Positions 1 through 9,596 of a DNA stretch of 64,000 bases are shown here, piece after piece. Each line of letters begins with the position of its first letter. The first letter of the stretch is position 1. The stretch comes from Aquarana catesbeiana. Lineage: Eukaryota > Chordata > Amphibia > Anura > Ranidae. Location of the stretch: NCBI RefSeq assembly GCF_042186555.1, contig NC_133336.1, positions 194,208,069 through 194,272,068 of the forward strand, read 5' to 3'. A model generated the notes under the pieces. That model ran no database searches and was not told where the DNA came from. It saw only the letters and a program-made list of their open reading frames with translations. A program made the position numbers and the translations under genes.

Positions 1-119
1 GTCTCCTGAAGAATACAGATTTGTGGATTGTGGGAGCGAAGGAAACGAAACACCAGGGAACGCTTAACAGCAGTATTAAGCCCCCGAACGTTCCATGAAA
101 TTACCTTTATCTCAGCCAT
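1..119 (-). CDS. L1/Tx1-type LINE ORF2, N-terminal start (endonuclease domain), runs off the window
   Basis: The minus strand has an ATG at 119 followed by 39 open codons to the window edge. The peptide starts MAEIKVISWNVRGLN and continues to an ICILQE segment. This is the hallmark opening of the APE-type endonuclease of L1-clade ORF2, where the WNVRGLN asparagine lies in the active site and the later Q-E pair contributes the catalytic glutamate. ORF2 carries endonuclease plus reverse transcriptase and nicks target DNA to prime reverse transcription. The rest lies left of the window. It shares strand and order with ORF1 at 1175-2032, so both belong to one element. The visible part has no break. 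Confidence 0.85.
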   Translation of the reverse strand, partial: MAEIKVISWNVRGLNTAVKRSLVFRFLRSHNPQICILQE

Positions 120-1174
120 GGAGTATGATGTATAATGGATATGCAGTTATGTAACATACCAGACAGGTAGCATCCCAGTCCAGCCACACATGTATTGTTC
201 TACATAGCACTGTGTAAATGGTTCTGTTCAAACATACGTCATATCTAAAGCACCCGAAACAACAAAATAGTGTTAACAAAAACAAACCCAGCATTGAACC
301 CCGCCCCCCACCCCGCATCCCCCACCCCAACCTAGGAATGCCTTGTTCCCCAAACATCTAAAAAGAAAAATAAAACCCCAAGTTCAGGGAGCGTGAACCA
401 GTGGGTATAGACCCTTAGTGGAGAGGACTGTCCACGTAAGGTAACGAGAACTCCGCCGCCAGTAAAAATTAGGAGAGAACTAGCGTTCCAACCAACAGGG
501 TTATTTCGGGCCGTCTCATTTCGGACCAACGTGGGTGAGTAGATATGTGGGTTAAACTAGCAGCACATGAAGAATAGAAAAAATAAAAATAAAATAAAAT
601 ATGTTCTCTGTTAAGGATAGATGAGGAGGGTCATCCTGCAGCTCAGAAATACAGGGTATGCCATACTCTAGGCAGACAATCTGGCAAAACGCTTTCTCCT
701 TCTAATGCAGTTATCAATTGATTGTCTCCCAGATTGGAATTCCAGCATTAGGTAGTCATAATGAAAGGTATATATCACGTGCAAGTGAAAAAAGTGAACC
801 TGCACTATGTGTAATGGTCACTAGAGTCCGCCAGTGACCCTCCTTCAGGAATTACTGAAATCTGAGCTTCCAAAAGAGCCAAACAGGTCATTGCTGCAGT
901 AAGTCAGTAAACATAGGTAATCTTCATCTCTAAAAGATCCCAACATCTCAGGAACATCTTGTCAGGGGCAAAAGAGGTTATCCCACAGTAGATTCAAACA
1001 GTGGCAAGCTTGAGAGTAGATATCTCCTGGCACAGCCAGGGGCACAACACTTATATTGTATACTGACAGGGAGTACAAAAGGCACAACGGGTGCAAGATT
1101 AAGTCCCCTGTCAAGGTTTGAACAATCAGTGACCAATATTTAGAGCAGAAGAACGGTAGAACATTTTGCAGCGT
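120..1174 (-). other. ORF1-ORF2 spacer of the L1-type LINE
   Basis: About 1.05 kb separates the ORF1 stop from the ORF2 start. I find no coherent coding frame or recognisable domain. It is AT-richer than the ORF1 region and has no obvious separate insertion or target duplication. L1 spacers are usually much shorter, so this may be a lineage feature or a fused insertion. Confidence 0.5.
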
Positions 1175-2032
1175 TTAACGGTCGGGGGGCAATGATTCCA
1201 GCCATGCGTTAGCATCCCTGGGGGAGGTAAAAAATCTGGTAGTTTCCCCATCTTGAACCCTCAATCGTGCTGGAAACAGAACACTGTATCGAATGCCCTT
1301 AAGACGCATGGCTGCCTTCACCTGGTCAAAGGAGCGTCTGAGCTTTTGAGTTTCTACAGAGTAGTCAGGGAAGATAAGCAGCTTGTTATTTTGATGGCGT
1401 ATTTCTCCCTGCACTCTAGCAGCCCGGAGCACTTCATCCCTGTCACGGAAGTTCAGAAACTTTAGGATAAATGTGCGTGGCGGTGCTCCAGGGGGGCCCG
1501 GCTTGGGAGGAATCCGGTGGGCCCGCTCCACCGCATAGAAAGGTGAAAATTGAGCCCCTGGTAGGAGGGAACGTAGTAGGCCTTCAATAAACTCCGTCGG
1601 GCATTTCCCCTCAGCTCCTTCCGCCAGACCTACAATACGGAGGTTGTTCCTCCTATTACGGTTTTCCGCATCCTCTGATTTATATTCCAGTGCTCTAATT
1701 TTGGTTTGCAGGGCCCTTAAGTCTGTTCCATGAGACTCCACAGTGTCCTCCACCTGCCCCAGACGCTGTTCGGCATCAGAAAGTCTGCCCCTTATTTTAT
1801 CCATGTCCAGCCTTATTAGACCGACATCTAATTGCACGGCATCTACCTTGGAGGTGAGGGTAGTAAGGGAGGCTTGGCAATTTCCTATAGCAGCCAAGAC
1901 ATCAGCCAGGCCTGGCTGTGTAGAGGGGGACTGCTCTGGCTGGGACGCCATGCTGCCACTGGCTCGCCTCCCGGGCCCCACGCGGCCCACACAGGTCGCC
2001 ACCGCCTCCACCGGTTCGGGGTGAAATTTCAA
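1175..2032 (-). CDS. L1-type LINE ORF1 protein (nucleic-acid-binding chaperone)
   Basis: Open frame of 285 codons. The likely functional start is the internal Met at residue 28 (MASQPEQ, position 1951), because the preceding residues look like translated leader. Residues about 45-120 have heptad-like spacing and charged runs (LTSKVDAVQLDVGLIRLDMD, then AEQRLGQVEDTVE), matching the ORF1 coiled coil that drives trimerisation. After it come the conserved NRRNNLRIVGL segment (RRM start) and VERAHRIPPKP, then FRDRDEVLRAAR and a C-terminal domain with LLIFPDYS and KGIRYSVLFPARLRV. This is the transposase-22 / L1 ORF1 layout, and the length is normal for it. The protein would coat LINE RNA. The frame is intact, so the insertion may be fairly young. 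Confidence 0.9.
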   Translation of the reverse strand: MKFHPEPVEAVATCVGRVGPGRRASGSMASQPEQSPSTQPGLADVLAAIGNCQASLTTLTSKVDAVQLDVGLIRLDMDKIRGRLSDAEQRLGQVEDTVESHGTDLRALQTKIRALEYKSEDAENRNRRNNLRIVGLAEGAEGKCPTEFIEGLLRSLLPGAQFSPFYAVERAHRIPPKPGPPGAPPRTFILKFLNFRDRDEVLRAARVQGEIRHQNNKLLIFPDYSVETQKLRRSFDQVKAAMRLKGIRYSVLFPARLRVQDGETTRFFTSPRDANAWLESLPPDR

Positions 2033-2795
2033 CTTCTTACCCCTTCCTCTGGCTGGCCGGGATGATCAGCGGTGCATGTGAAGAAGTCCGTCGGCTTAAA
2101 GACCCGCTGCTGATGCTGCTTTAAGAATCTTCCACAAGTGAGTTGCAGGGTCAGAGGTGATCCTGGGTGCAGCAAGATGGCCGCTGCTCTAGAGATCAGG
2201 TCGGGGCCCCAGACCCTCCAGCCAGCCGCCAAAGGGCGTAGAAAATCCCTGGCAGTGCCCACAGGCAATCCGGTGTCCAGGACAGGTAGCCCGGGGTCTC
2301 CGGGGAGCAAGCTGTGGCAGGGAAATGTGCAGGAGCTGCCGCTGGGTGTACCAAGATGGCCGCCGCTCCAGGCAGCAGGTCGGGCCTCAGACCCTCCAGC
2401 CAGCCTCTATAGGGCACAAAGTTGTTGTGGTAATGTCCTTAGGTGGTCCGGTGGCCAGGGCAGCTACTCAGGGGTCTTTGGGGAGCAGGATATAGCCAGG
2501 AATTGTGATGGAGCCGCCGCCAGGTGAAGCAAGATGGCCGCCGCTCCATAGACTAGGCCGAAGCCGCGGTCTGTCCTACAGGCCGTCCCCGGGCGGGGAG
2601 ATCCGGCGATCGCGGCCGCGGATGGCGCTCCAAACGGCCGGATTAGTCCGATGGCCAGGTCGGGAACAAAGCGGGCCTGTTGAATACTGTAGAGAGGTTA
2701 GGATCGCCGGATTGTAGCAGGATTGTATGGGCAGCGGAGCTCTCATCAAACCCGTCCTATCCCATCACTCTCCAGGCCACGCCCCCAACCAACCA
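2033..2795 (-). promoter_or_regulatory. L1-type 5'UTR/internal promoter with tandem monomers
   Basis: GC-rich sequence upstream of ORF1 on the minus strand, ending near 2787-2795, where the element opens with GGTTGGGGGCGTGGCC. Similar G-rich starts are seen in other L1 families. It holds about 2.8 tandem units of 178-179 bp, each carrying CAAGATGGCCGC on the plus strand (2173, 2352, 2530). The reverse complement holds the GCCATCTTG core bound by YY1. Tandem promoter monomers are known from mouse L1; promoter function here is inferred. Confidence 0.7.
2168..2680. repeat. 178-bp tandem monomers of the LINE 5'UTR
   Basis: Unit starts near 2168, 2348 and 2526. The first two share the motif plus a following CAGACCCTCCAGCCAGCC block; the third is partial and more diverged. 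Confidence 0.75.
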
Positions 2796-2905
2796 GGTAA
2801 TGCTTTATTAAAAATCTTTAAGTAGATGTACTCACATAAAAACAATGCAGAGCAAACCTCTCTCCTACGAGCAGCGAACTCGTTCTGTGTCTAGCAATGT
2901 GAAAC

Positions 2906-2974
2906 AGCCTATTCTGTCCCTACGCGTGTCATCACCGATCACGTGACTTCTTCAGGGGATGAGCAAAATAGGCT
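2906..2974 (-). ncRNA. Hammerhead-like motif in the Penelope 1 3' region (degenerate)
   Basis: On the minus strand CTGAAGA (2949-2955) is followed by a GTCA..TGAC stem, then self-complementary ACGCGT and A, then GGG that pairs with the CCC before CTGAAGA. An outer 8-bp stem pairs 2906-2913 with 2967-2974. The GAA of the expected GAAAC is missing, so this copy is probably inactive. Confidence 0.5.
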
Positions 2975-3389
2975 TATTGTGGTCTTAAATAGTCTCTCCC
3001 ATAGTGATTAATGGGCGGCCATTTTCTCGTAGCCACTAGGTCTCACATGGGCGCGGCCATTTTGTAGGTTAGAAACGACTACCTGATCATAACAAAGCTA
3101 ATAACTAGGTGTCTGATGGGCGTGGCCATTTTATAGGTTAGAGAAGACTTTATACTCATACCAAGGCAAATAGATACCGAATTGGCTGTATGTTTATGTA
3201 ACGATATATTGCGTTGCTCATAAATATGGCTTAATGATATACAGAGGGGCTAATTGGCCAGAGACGGACGCATAGGTATGGGATGATGGAATGGGCTATT
3301 TCATATCATGTATACTCGTATAAATATCACATGCAATACCTACAATCTCAACTACAGTGCAATCATAAGGAAAGGGAGGGAAGGTAAAC

Positions 3390-3512
3390 CGGGGGGGGGG
3401 GAGGGAAGAGGTGGTGGGGGGAGAGGGGAAAGGGGGAGAGGAGGAAGGGAGGGGGAAAAGGAGGGGGGAGACGTAAAGAGGTAATGGAAGGAGGGGGGGG
3501 GCGGGGGGGTAG
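3390..3512. repeat. Purine-only, G-rich tract
   Basis: About 120 bp of almost pure G/A on the plus strand with many runs of four or more G. It could form G-quadruplex or triplex DNA. The translated frames here are proline-rich artefacts. Confidence 0.85.
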
Positions 3513-3653
3513 CGAATAAATCTTTAATGATAAATCACAACATGTACTAATAATAACAATATCCAAGGGCATAAGAAGAGAGCGAGGGAGGGCCAAAGCA
3601 TATTCCTAAAATACTGGTGAGAGAAAAAAGAGAGCTGGTAATGTACACTCCTA

Positions 3654-4100
3654 TTAAAAATCGTTTAAAAAGCAGTTCAAATCAAATTCGATGTTCAAAC
3701 CTCTGGGTGCAAAAGTATCTAGGGTGAAAATCCACTTAGATTCGAGCTGGCTGAGGGTCCTAACCTTATGTCCCCCCCGCCAGTGTCTGACATATGGTTC
3801 AATTCCCCAAAATTTTAATTGTGTGGGGTCTTTGTTGTGACACAGCAGGAAATGTTTAGAAACACTATGTTTGTCATACCCATTCAAAATATTCTTCACG
3901 TATTCTTTGATCCTAACTCAAAGGGGTCTTTTTGTGCAACTGCATTCTAGGGAGTATACCGCTCCTTCAGTGTTACAACAGATAAATTCTTTTATTTCAT
4001 ATGTCTCCCCTGTACTAGTCGATGTAAAGTGGGACTTCTTCTCATTGGGGCGCCTAGTTCTCAAAACATGCAAAGCACCTTTTGCAAGGGAAGAAACCAT
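3654..4100 (-). pseudogene. Penelope GIY-YIG endonuclease domain, broken
   Basis: Downstream of the RT on the same strand, two frames carry the endonuclease. 3918-4100 ends in GAVYSLECSCTKRPL. 3654-3899 has HSVSKHFLLCHNKD, a WRGG block, and LESKWIF with a C-terminal PRGLNIEFDLN. In the second PLE copy the same region reads VYLLQCPCGLQYVGRTRRPL. Here the YVG part between the cysteine segment and RPL is deleted and the frame shifts, so a nuclease core motif is lost. The GIY-YIG domain of PLEs makes the target-site break. It would have been fused to the RT as one protein. Confidence 0.75.
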
Positions 4101-5985
4101 TCCGGGTAAAGAAGGAGGTTACTTTCTTTGGTGGATCAATTATGTTTTTCACAATTTTGTCTCTAAGGGTAGGTGCTTTCTTGTAAATGAACCTGGGATT
4201 GGGGGGTAACTTATCCTGTAATTCCTTATCTGCCAGAAGTATATGCCAGTGTCTCTTGATAATCTTCTCAATTCTCTTGTGTTGGGCGTTGAAGTCCAAG
4301 ATTATCGGTGCTACCGCTAATGTCGTTTCATTTCTGGTTTTATCTCTGATTAATTCTTTTCGGTCCATTTCCTTGACTTCCAGTATTTTGTCTCTTATGA
4401 GTTGTTGGTCGTAGCCTTTCTTGGCGAATCTCTGCGCAATCAGTTCTGCTTGTTCTAGATAAATATTAAGGTGGGTACAGTTCCGTCTTACCCTCATAAG
4501 TTGACCTTTAGGGACATTAAACAGCCAATTCCTGTGGTGGCAGCTTTCAATAGGGAGATAACTGTTCCTGTCCACCATTTTAAAGTGCGTGCGTGACCAT
4601 AGTATACCGTTTTCTTGTATGATGTCTAAATCTAAAAATGTCACTTTTTCATCACTGGCCTCCCAAGATAATTTAATATTTCTATCATTGATGTTAAGGT
4701 TTTCCAAAAAACTGGTGAACTGATCCAGTTCACCTTTCCAGAGTATAAAGACATCATCAATATATCTCTTGTAAATGGCTAGTTCGGTGGGCCTGTCTCT
4801 AAAAACATTCTGTTCCTCCCATTGGGCCATGAAGAGGCCTGCCACGCTTGGGGCAAATTTAGCTCCCATCGCTACTCCTGTTTTTTGATAGTAGTAATTC
4901 TTGTCATACCAGAAATAGTTGTTCTTGAGGCAGAAGTCTAAGCATTTTACTATGAACTTTCTTTGGACGCATGGTAGCTTGGTGTATGACCTAAGGCCCC
5001 ATTTTGTGGCTTCACATGCTTGATGGTGAGGTATCACTGTATATAGGGATGAAACATCCGCGGTAGCCATAATCCATGGACCTGTTTCTTTTGGGACATC
5101 TTCTAGTATTTGCAACATCTGCTTGGTGTCTCTGAGGTATGCCTCTGTGTTCTGGACCGCTGGCTGTAGGAAATAATCTATATATTGCTTGATTCTCAAT
5201 GTCAGTGAGTCTATCCCATTTACAATCGGTCTTGGTGGTGGGTTAATTTTATCTTTATGAATTTTTGGCAATGAATATATGATCGGGGTCCTACAGGAAT
5301 CAGGTATCAGATATCTGGCTTCTTTTTTATTCAGTATGTTTCTCTTTACTCCTAAGCACACCACCTTTTCTAGTGCTTTTCTGCACTTGAACATCGGGTT
5401 ACTTAATAATCTGCTGCAAGTCGTCTCATCTCCCAGCATCTTGGTCATACTGCTGTGGTATTGCTCTTTCGATAAAATCACAATTCCTCCTCCCTTATCT
5501 GCTGGTCGTATAACCAAGTCTTTCCTTCTTGTTAATTTCTTGATACCACTCTTTATGTGGCTTGGTTCTTCTCTTTTCTTGATTTTTAAAACTTTAATAT
5601 CATCTAAAACTACTTTTTTAAAAACCTCAGTATACTTGTTGTTCTTTATTGAAGGATTAAAAACAGATTTGTTTCGTAGTGTACTATGCACAATCTCCTC
5701 ATCACAAGACTCTATATGTCTAGGCCTTGGTGGATTTCCTGCAATGTACTTGGCAATATTAAGTTTCCTTACGAATTTCTGAATCCCTAGATAGGTTTGG
5801 AATTTGTCCAAGTTCTTGGAGGGTGCATATTTTAATCCTTTATCTAGAACCCCTATTTCCTCATGTGTCAACGTTTGGCCGCTCAGATTAAAGATACCCT
5901 CTCCTTTCACTCCCTTTTTCTTTTGCTCTCTCTTTCCAGATCGCTTTCCTCTCTTCTTTCTTGACTTCTTCTGTGGCTTCTGTTT
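4054..5985 (-). CDS. Penelope-like reverse transcriptase
   Basis: Long open frame of at least 618 codons on the minus strand, with no ATG at its head. It stays open up to 5985, giving a very basic lead-in (KKSRKKRGKRSGKREQKKK, nuclear-targeting-like) before FNLSGQTLT. Core RT motifs appear in order: PRPIVNGIDSLT, TADVSSLYTVIPH, GVAMGAKFAPSVAGLFMA, catalytic YIDDVFILW, then FLDLDI. They end in the PLE-specific CKRCFACFEN segment that precedes GIY-YIG. PLEs use this RT for target-primed insertion. The stop at about 4054 separates RT from the nuclease, and upstream of 5985 the frame breaks, so the copy is no longer complete. Confidence 0.9.
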   Translation of the reverse strand, partial: KQKPQKKSRKKRGKRSGKREQKKKGVKGEGIFNLSGQTLTHEEIGVLDKGLKYAPSKNLDKFQTYLGIQKFVRKLNIAKYIAGNPPRPRHIESCDEEIVHSTLRNKSVFNPSIKNNKYTEVFKKVVLDDIKVLKIKKREEPSHIKSGIKKLTRRKDLVIRPADKGGGIVILSKEQYHSSMTKMLGDETTCSRLLSNPMFKCRKALEKVVCLGVKRNILNKKEARYLIPDSCRTPIIYSLPKIHKDKINPPPRPIVNGIDSLTLRIKQYIDYFLQPAVQNTEAYLRDTKQMLQILEDVPKETGPWIMATADVSSLYTVIPHHQACEATKWGLRSYTKLPCVQRKFIVKCLDFCLKNNYFWYDKNYYYQKTGVAMGAKFAPSVAGLFMAQWEEQNVFRDRPTELAIYKRYIDDVFILWKGELDQFTSFLENLNINDRNIKLSWEASDEKVTFLDLDIIQENGILWSRTHFKMVDRNSYLPIESCHHRNWLFNVPKGQLMRVRRNCTHLNIYLEQAELIAQRFAKKGYDQQLIRDKILEVKEMDRKELIRDKTRNETTLAVAPIILDFNAQHKRIEKIIKRHWHILLADKELQDKLPPNPRFIYKKAPTLRDKIVKNIIDPPKKVTSFFTRNGFFPCKRCFACFEN

Positions 5986-6270
5986 TCATCTATATGTCTC
6001 GGGGGAGGGTTCTCCCGGCCTCTGTCTAAAAAAGGCCTAGTGTTGTCGGAAGTTTCGTGCTGTGCAGGATGTTGCCTATATTGGCCATTTCTCTCCTCCC
6101 CACGATCGGTCAGTGGAGCATAATAGTTGTATGTAGGTATCGGGCTACGTTCATGGTGTCGATGGTCTCTCTGTTGTGGTCCTCTTCTTTCTTAGTATCC
6201 GTAATCTTGACCAGGGCTTCTTCCTCTTGGGCCTTGATAGTCATATGTTGGTCTTCTGTTGTCTCTGTCT

Positions 6271-6609
6271 TTTAATTACTGGCTAGCCAGAGCCAGAAGA
6301 GTGGTGGAGAACACGTTTGGAATCATGGCCAGCCGGTGCCGCCTATTTCTTACACCCATACATATGGCGGAGTACAAACTGAATCACATTATCCTGGCGT
6401 GCTGTGTTCTACACAACTTTTTACGGCAACATTCTGCCAACTATGCTAGCTCAGTTGGGCCTGAGGCCGGAATTCAAAATGAACCAACCCTGACGGCGCT
6501 TGAAAGTGGCCATCCTGGCTTGCCCCCCCTGAGTGCCCATGATGTCCGGCTAAGATACCTTGAATACTTTGCGGGTAGGGGGACTATCAATATGCCAGAC
6601 AATGTGTAA
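6271..6609 (+). pseudogene. Harbinger (DDE_4) transposase, C-terminal fragment
   Basis: Frame from FNYWLARARRVVENTFGIMASRCR to GRGTINMPDNV then stop. It aligns residue by residue with the C-terminal third of the second copy (RLARARRVVENAFGILASRFR). It keeps the last catalytic glutamate of the DDE triad (VVEN) and the AEYKLNHIILACCVLHNFL helix. Everything before it, including both catalytic aspartates, is lost at the junction with Penelope 1, so it cannot be functional. An AATAAA-like signal follows the stop. Confidence 0.9.
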
Positions 6610-6746
6610 AACCTTTTGCAAATAAAAAAGAAAAAATAAGCAAATCTTTGGTGACATTTACTGCTTGTGTTTGTTTTAGCTGACCCTGACAGAAATGTGG
6701 TGAGTCCTGAAAATGGCGTGATTGTGTAACCTTACAAAGCACTGTT

Positions 6747-6844
6747 GGGTGTTATTTACTAAAGGCAAAGACACTTTGCACTACAAGTGCACTTGAAACT
6801 GCACTTGTAGTGCAAAGTGGATTTGCCCTTAGGAAATAACACCC
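6747..6844. repeat. 98-bp near-palindrome
   Basis: Starts GGGTGTTATTTACTAAAGGC and ends CCTTAGGAAATAACACCC; the centre is GTGCACTTGAAACTGCACTT. The arms are about 45 bp. A loosely similar stretch lies near 51010-51110 in the other Harbinger copy, so it may be part of the transposon or a small palindromic MITE. Confidence 0.7.
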
Positions 6845-7148
6845 ATTGTCACAGAAATTACCAATTAGAGCACCAAAAAAGTGTTGGAGCGTTGAGACAA
6901 TAATCCACACATTCTTGATTATCAATCTTTTTAATACCTGCACAATCACATGTGCATTTAGAAAACGGTTTTTAAAACAAACCAACATGTTTGTTGCATA
7001 ACAATTTTTGGGGTCACATTAGAAAAAGTAGAAATGTCCATTTGAGATAAAAGAGGCATGTTTAAAACCAACAAGAAAGACACAAATCTTGAACTTACAA
7101 AGTTCACATTTGGTAGAACTTGAAGGCAATATCAGACATGAAACTCCC

Positions 7149-8470
7149 TGGGACGTCCTATTGTGAGTGGGATTGATTCCCTCATGTCCCGGGTGGGCAA
7201 GTACATTGATTTCTTCTTGCAACCCTTGGTTGCTAAAATGCCCTCCCTAATCAAGGACTCCAGGCATGTAATAAATATTTTGTCTAACCATACCCCCACT
7301 GCGTCTACGTGGATGGTTACCGCAGACGTAACATCTTTGTATACAATAATTCCTCATGATTTAGGCCTTTTTGTGGTTGAGTATTATCTTAGAAGAGATT
7401 CCGATCTGTTTGACAAGCAAATTAATTTTATTATGGACCTTCTGAGGTATGCTGCGTCACATAACTATTTCTGGTTCGACAAGCAATTCTACCGTCAAGA
7501 TCGTGGAGTGGCTATGGGGGCTAAATATGCCCCCAGCCTTGAGAACCTTTTTATGGCTCTGTGGGAGGAGGACGTCATCCATTTTTGCCGAAGACCCCAG
7601 CTCAAGTTGTGGGCCAGGTACATTGATGACATCCTCCTCCTTTGGGACGGTTCTTGGAGCGACCTGGATCAGTTCATGGAAGACCTTAATAAGAACGATA
7701 GAGGCATTGTTCTAAATTTTGAGGCCAGTCAGTCTGCCGTTAGCTTTTTAGATCTCAATATAGGTATTCGCCAGAACCAGTTTAGTACCTCTACGTTCTT
7801 TAAAATGACGGATCGAAACTCCTATATTTCTACGGACAGCTGCCACCATCAGTCCTGGCTTCGCTCTGTTCCTAAGAGCCAGTATATACGTTTGAGGTGC
7901 AATTGCTCTGACGTTGCTGAGTTTTTGGAACAGGCCGATGTTCTTACTAAAAGATTTTTGGAGAAGGGCTATCCGCAAGATACTCTCAATTCTACTCTTG
8001 ATGCAGTGGTAAATTTGGATAGGAGTGATTTGTTAAGGGACAGACCACCCCGTGAGCGAAATTCTGCTTTGGTCCCATTCATCACTACCTATTCAGTATA
8101 GCACAACCAAATTAGGAATTTAGTGCAGAGACACTGGCATATTTTGAATAATGATCCTGTTCTCAGGTCTATTCTACCTGCCAGACCTCAAGTGGTTTTT
8201 AGAGGAGCATCGTGTCTTAAAGACCGACTGGCCCCCAATGTTATCGATCCCCCCACTACTAAATTGAGTTTTTTTGGTAACTTTACTGGATACTATAAAT
8301 GTGGGAGGTGTAGGGTGTGTTCCATCAATAGGGGCATACAAAGACGTACCCTTAAGTTCACTTCCCACACCACACAGAGGGAACATGTGATTGAGCCATT
8401 CATAACATGTTCGACGGATGTTCTACCTGCTACAGTGCCCTTGTGGGTTGCAGTATGTGGGCAGGACTAG
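7149..8470 (+). pseudogene. Penelope 2 reverse transcriptase (5'-truncated, stop and frameshift)
   Basis: Begins in the conserved PGRPIVSGIDSL block, so the N-terminal third is absent. Core motifs are intact: TADVTSLYTIIPH, GVAMGAKYAPSLENLFMA, catalytic YIDDILLLW and FLDLNI. A stop (TAG, 8099-8101) interrupts the thumb/linker; the same frame then continues through VQRHWHIL and the cysteine segment CGRCRVC up to about 8400. There a frameshift passes into the endonuclease frame at 8418. PLE RTs are related to telomerase. The copy is dead because of truncation plus the stop and frameshift. Confidence 0.9.
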
Positions 8471-8747
8471 GCGACCCCTCTCCGTCAGATTGAATGAACA
8501 TATCTCTAATATTAAGAATGGATTCCCAAAACACTCGGTCTCCAAACATTATCTTACCACTCACAATAAAGATCCCTCCAATACGATCTTTTTAGGGATA
8601 GATAAATACCATCCCCATTGGAGGGGTAGCTCTCTGGTCAGGAGTATCTCCAGACTCGAGATGCTATGGATCCATAAAGTCAAATGTTATACCCCCCATG
8701 GGTTAAATGTGGATGTAGATACTAAGGCCTTCATAGATAACTCTTAA
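8418..8747 (+). pseudogene. Penelope 2 GIY-YIG endonuclease domain
   Basis: The frame reads FYLLQCPCGLQYVGRTRRPL, then VRLNEHISNI, HSVSKHYLTTHNKD, WRGS and a C-terminal LEMLWIHKV..PHGLNVDVD. YLL..YVG corresponds to GIY..YIG, and the downstream arginine and glutamate fit the nuclease core. It completes the RT-endonuclease fusion but is one frameshift out of register with it. This copy is better preserved than the one at 3654-4100. Confidence 0.85.
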
Positions 8748-9558
8748 GACTATGTACTTCTGAGGTTCTACTTGACGTTCTTACTTTTGTATTTTTATTT
8801 TCATTATATATTTATTGTTTTGGTTATTTTTTATTTATTAGTATTATTTTTTATTAGTATGGTGTCTAAGTTTTTCCTGTTTTGGAATCTGACTCCTTGT
8901 GAACCTAAGGAAATCATCCCTGACTTCACCTGTACTTTGTTGTTATGGTACTCCGTGTCAGGAAGAGTCCTGGGTGGGAATAGGTGTAGATGATGTCACC
9001 CCTATTCAAGGTGGGTGGGCCCATACTTGCCTGCAGCCAACCAAGTTTTTAAATATGATTTTTTGCGTTAAGAGGTTTCTTTGTTATGGCCTGGAACGGC
9101 TCCATACATTTTATTAGGTTATATGGTTCTCTGGTCCTCTATCCTTGTCTTCCTAATCAATTGGTGGTTTTTAGGAAAAAAGGAGAAAATAAATTTTTAC
9201 ATTTTTAATTTTTTAATTTTTTATTTTTTTGGATGTTGAGTAATGTGATTAAAAGTTTCGTTTTTAGGCTGTATTATTATTTTTATGTTCCACCTTTTGA
9301 TATAGGAGGCATAATTTGTCCGTTATTTAGAGGCTGTGAGCATAGTGAGAATGTTCAATATTCACTTTTCTCACCTGTTTATTTAGTTATTTGTCCGGGT
9401 CACTATATGAGATTTATTTACATTAGTTAAAATGGCCGCCATAGACTTCCGCCAGATCGGGAGATGGAACGCGGATGATTTCCGGATCTGGTCTCACAAC
9501 GAGGCTTGGTTCCTTTTAGTTTCCTATTTATACGCGACACGTCAGTGCGTCGCCCGTA

Positions 9559-9596
9559 CCCAGACGACGTCATTATATGACAAAACGCGCGTCGGG
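9559..9596 (+). ncRNA. Hammerhead-like motif in the Penelope 2 3' region
   Basis: CCC, then AGACGA (CTGACGA with one change), stem GTCAT-TAT-ATGAC, AAAAC (for GAAAC), palindromic ACGCGCGT, C, then GGG pairing with CCC. Two core bases are mutated, so it is probably inactive, but the architecture is clear. Confidence 0.55.

Larger units (their letters stand above)
2796..6270 (-). mobile_element. Penelope-like retroelement copy 1
   Basis: Minus-strand element with RT (4054-5985), a GIY-YIG remnant (3654-4100) and a 3' region running down to about 2796. The 3' region ends in an AATAAA-containing tail (minus-strand TTTTTAATAAAGCATTACC) and holds the hammerhead-like motif at 2906-2974. The low-coordinate border abuts the LINE 5' end. 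The high-coordinate border abuts Harbinger copy 1 at about 6270, so the PLE appears to have entered or truncated that transposon. Confidence 0.8.

Noticed and set aside
3363..3596. Proline-rich minus-strand frame
   Set aside because: Arises from the purine tract; no start context or homology.
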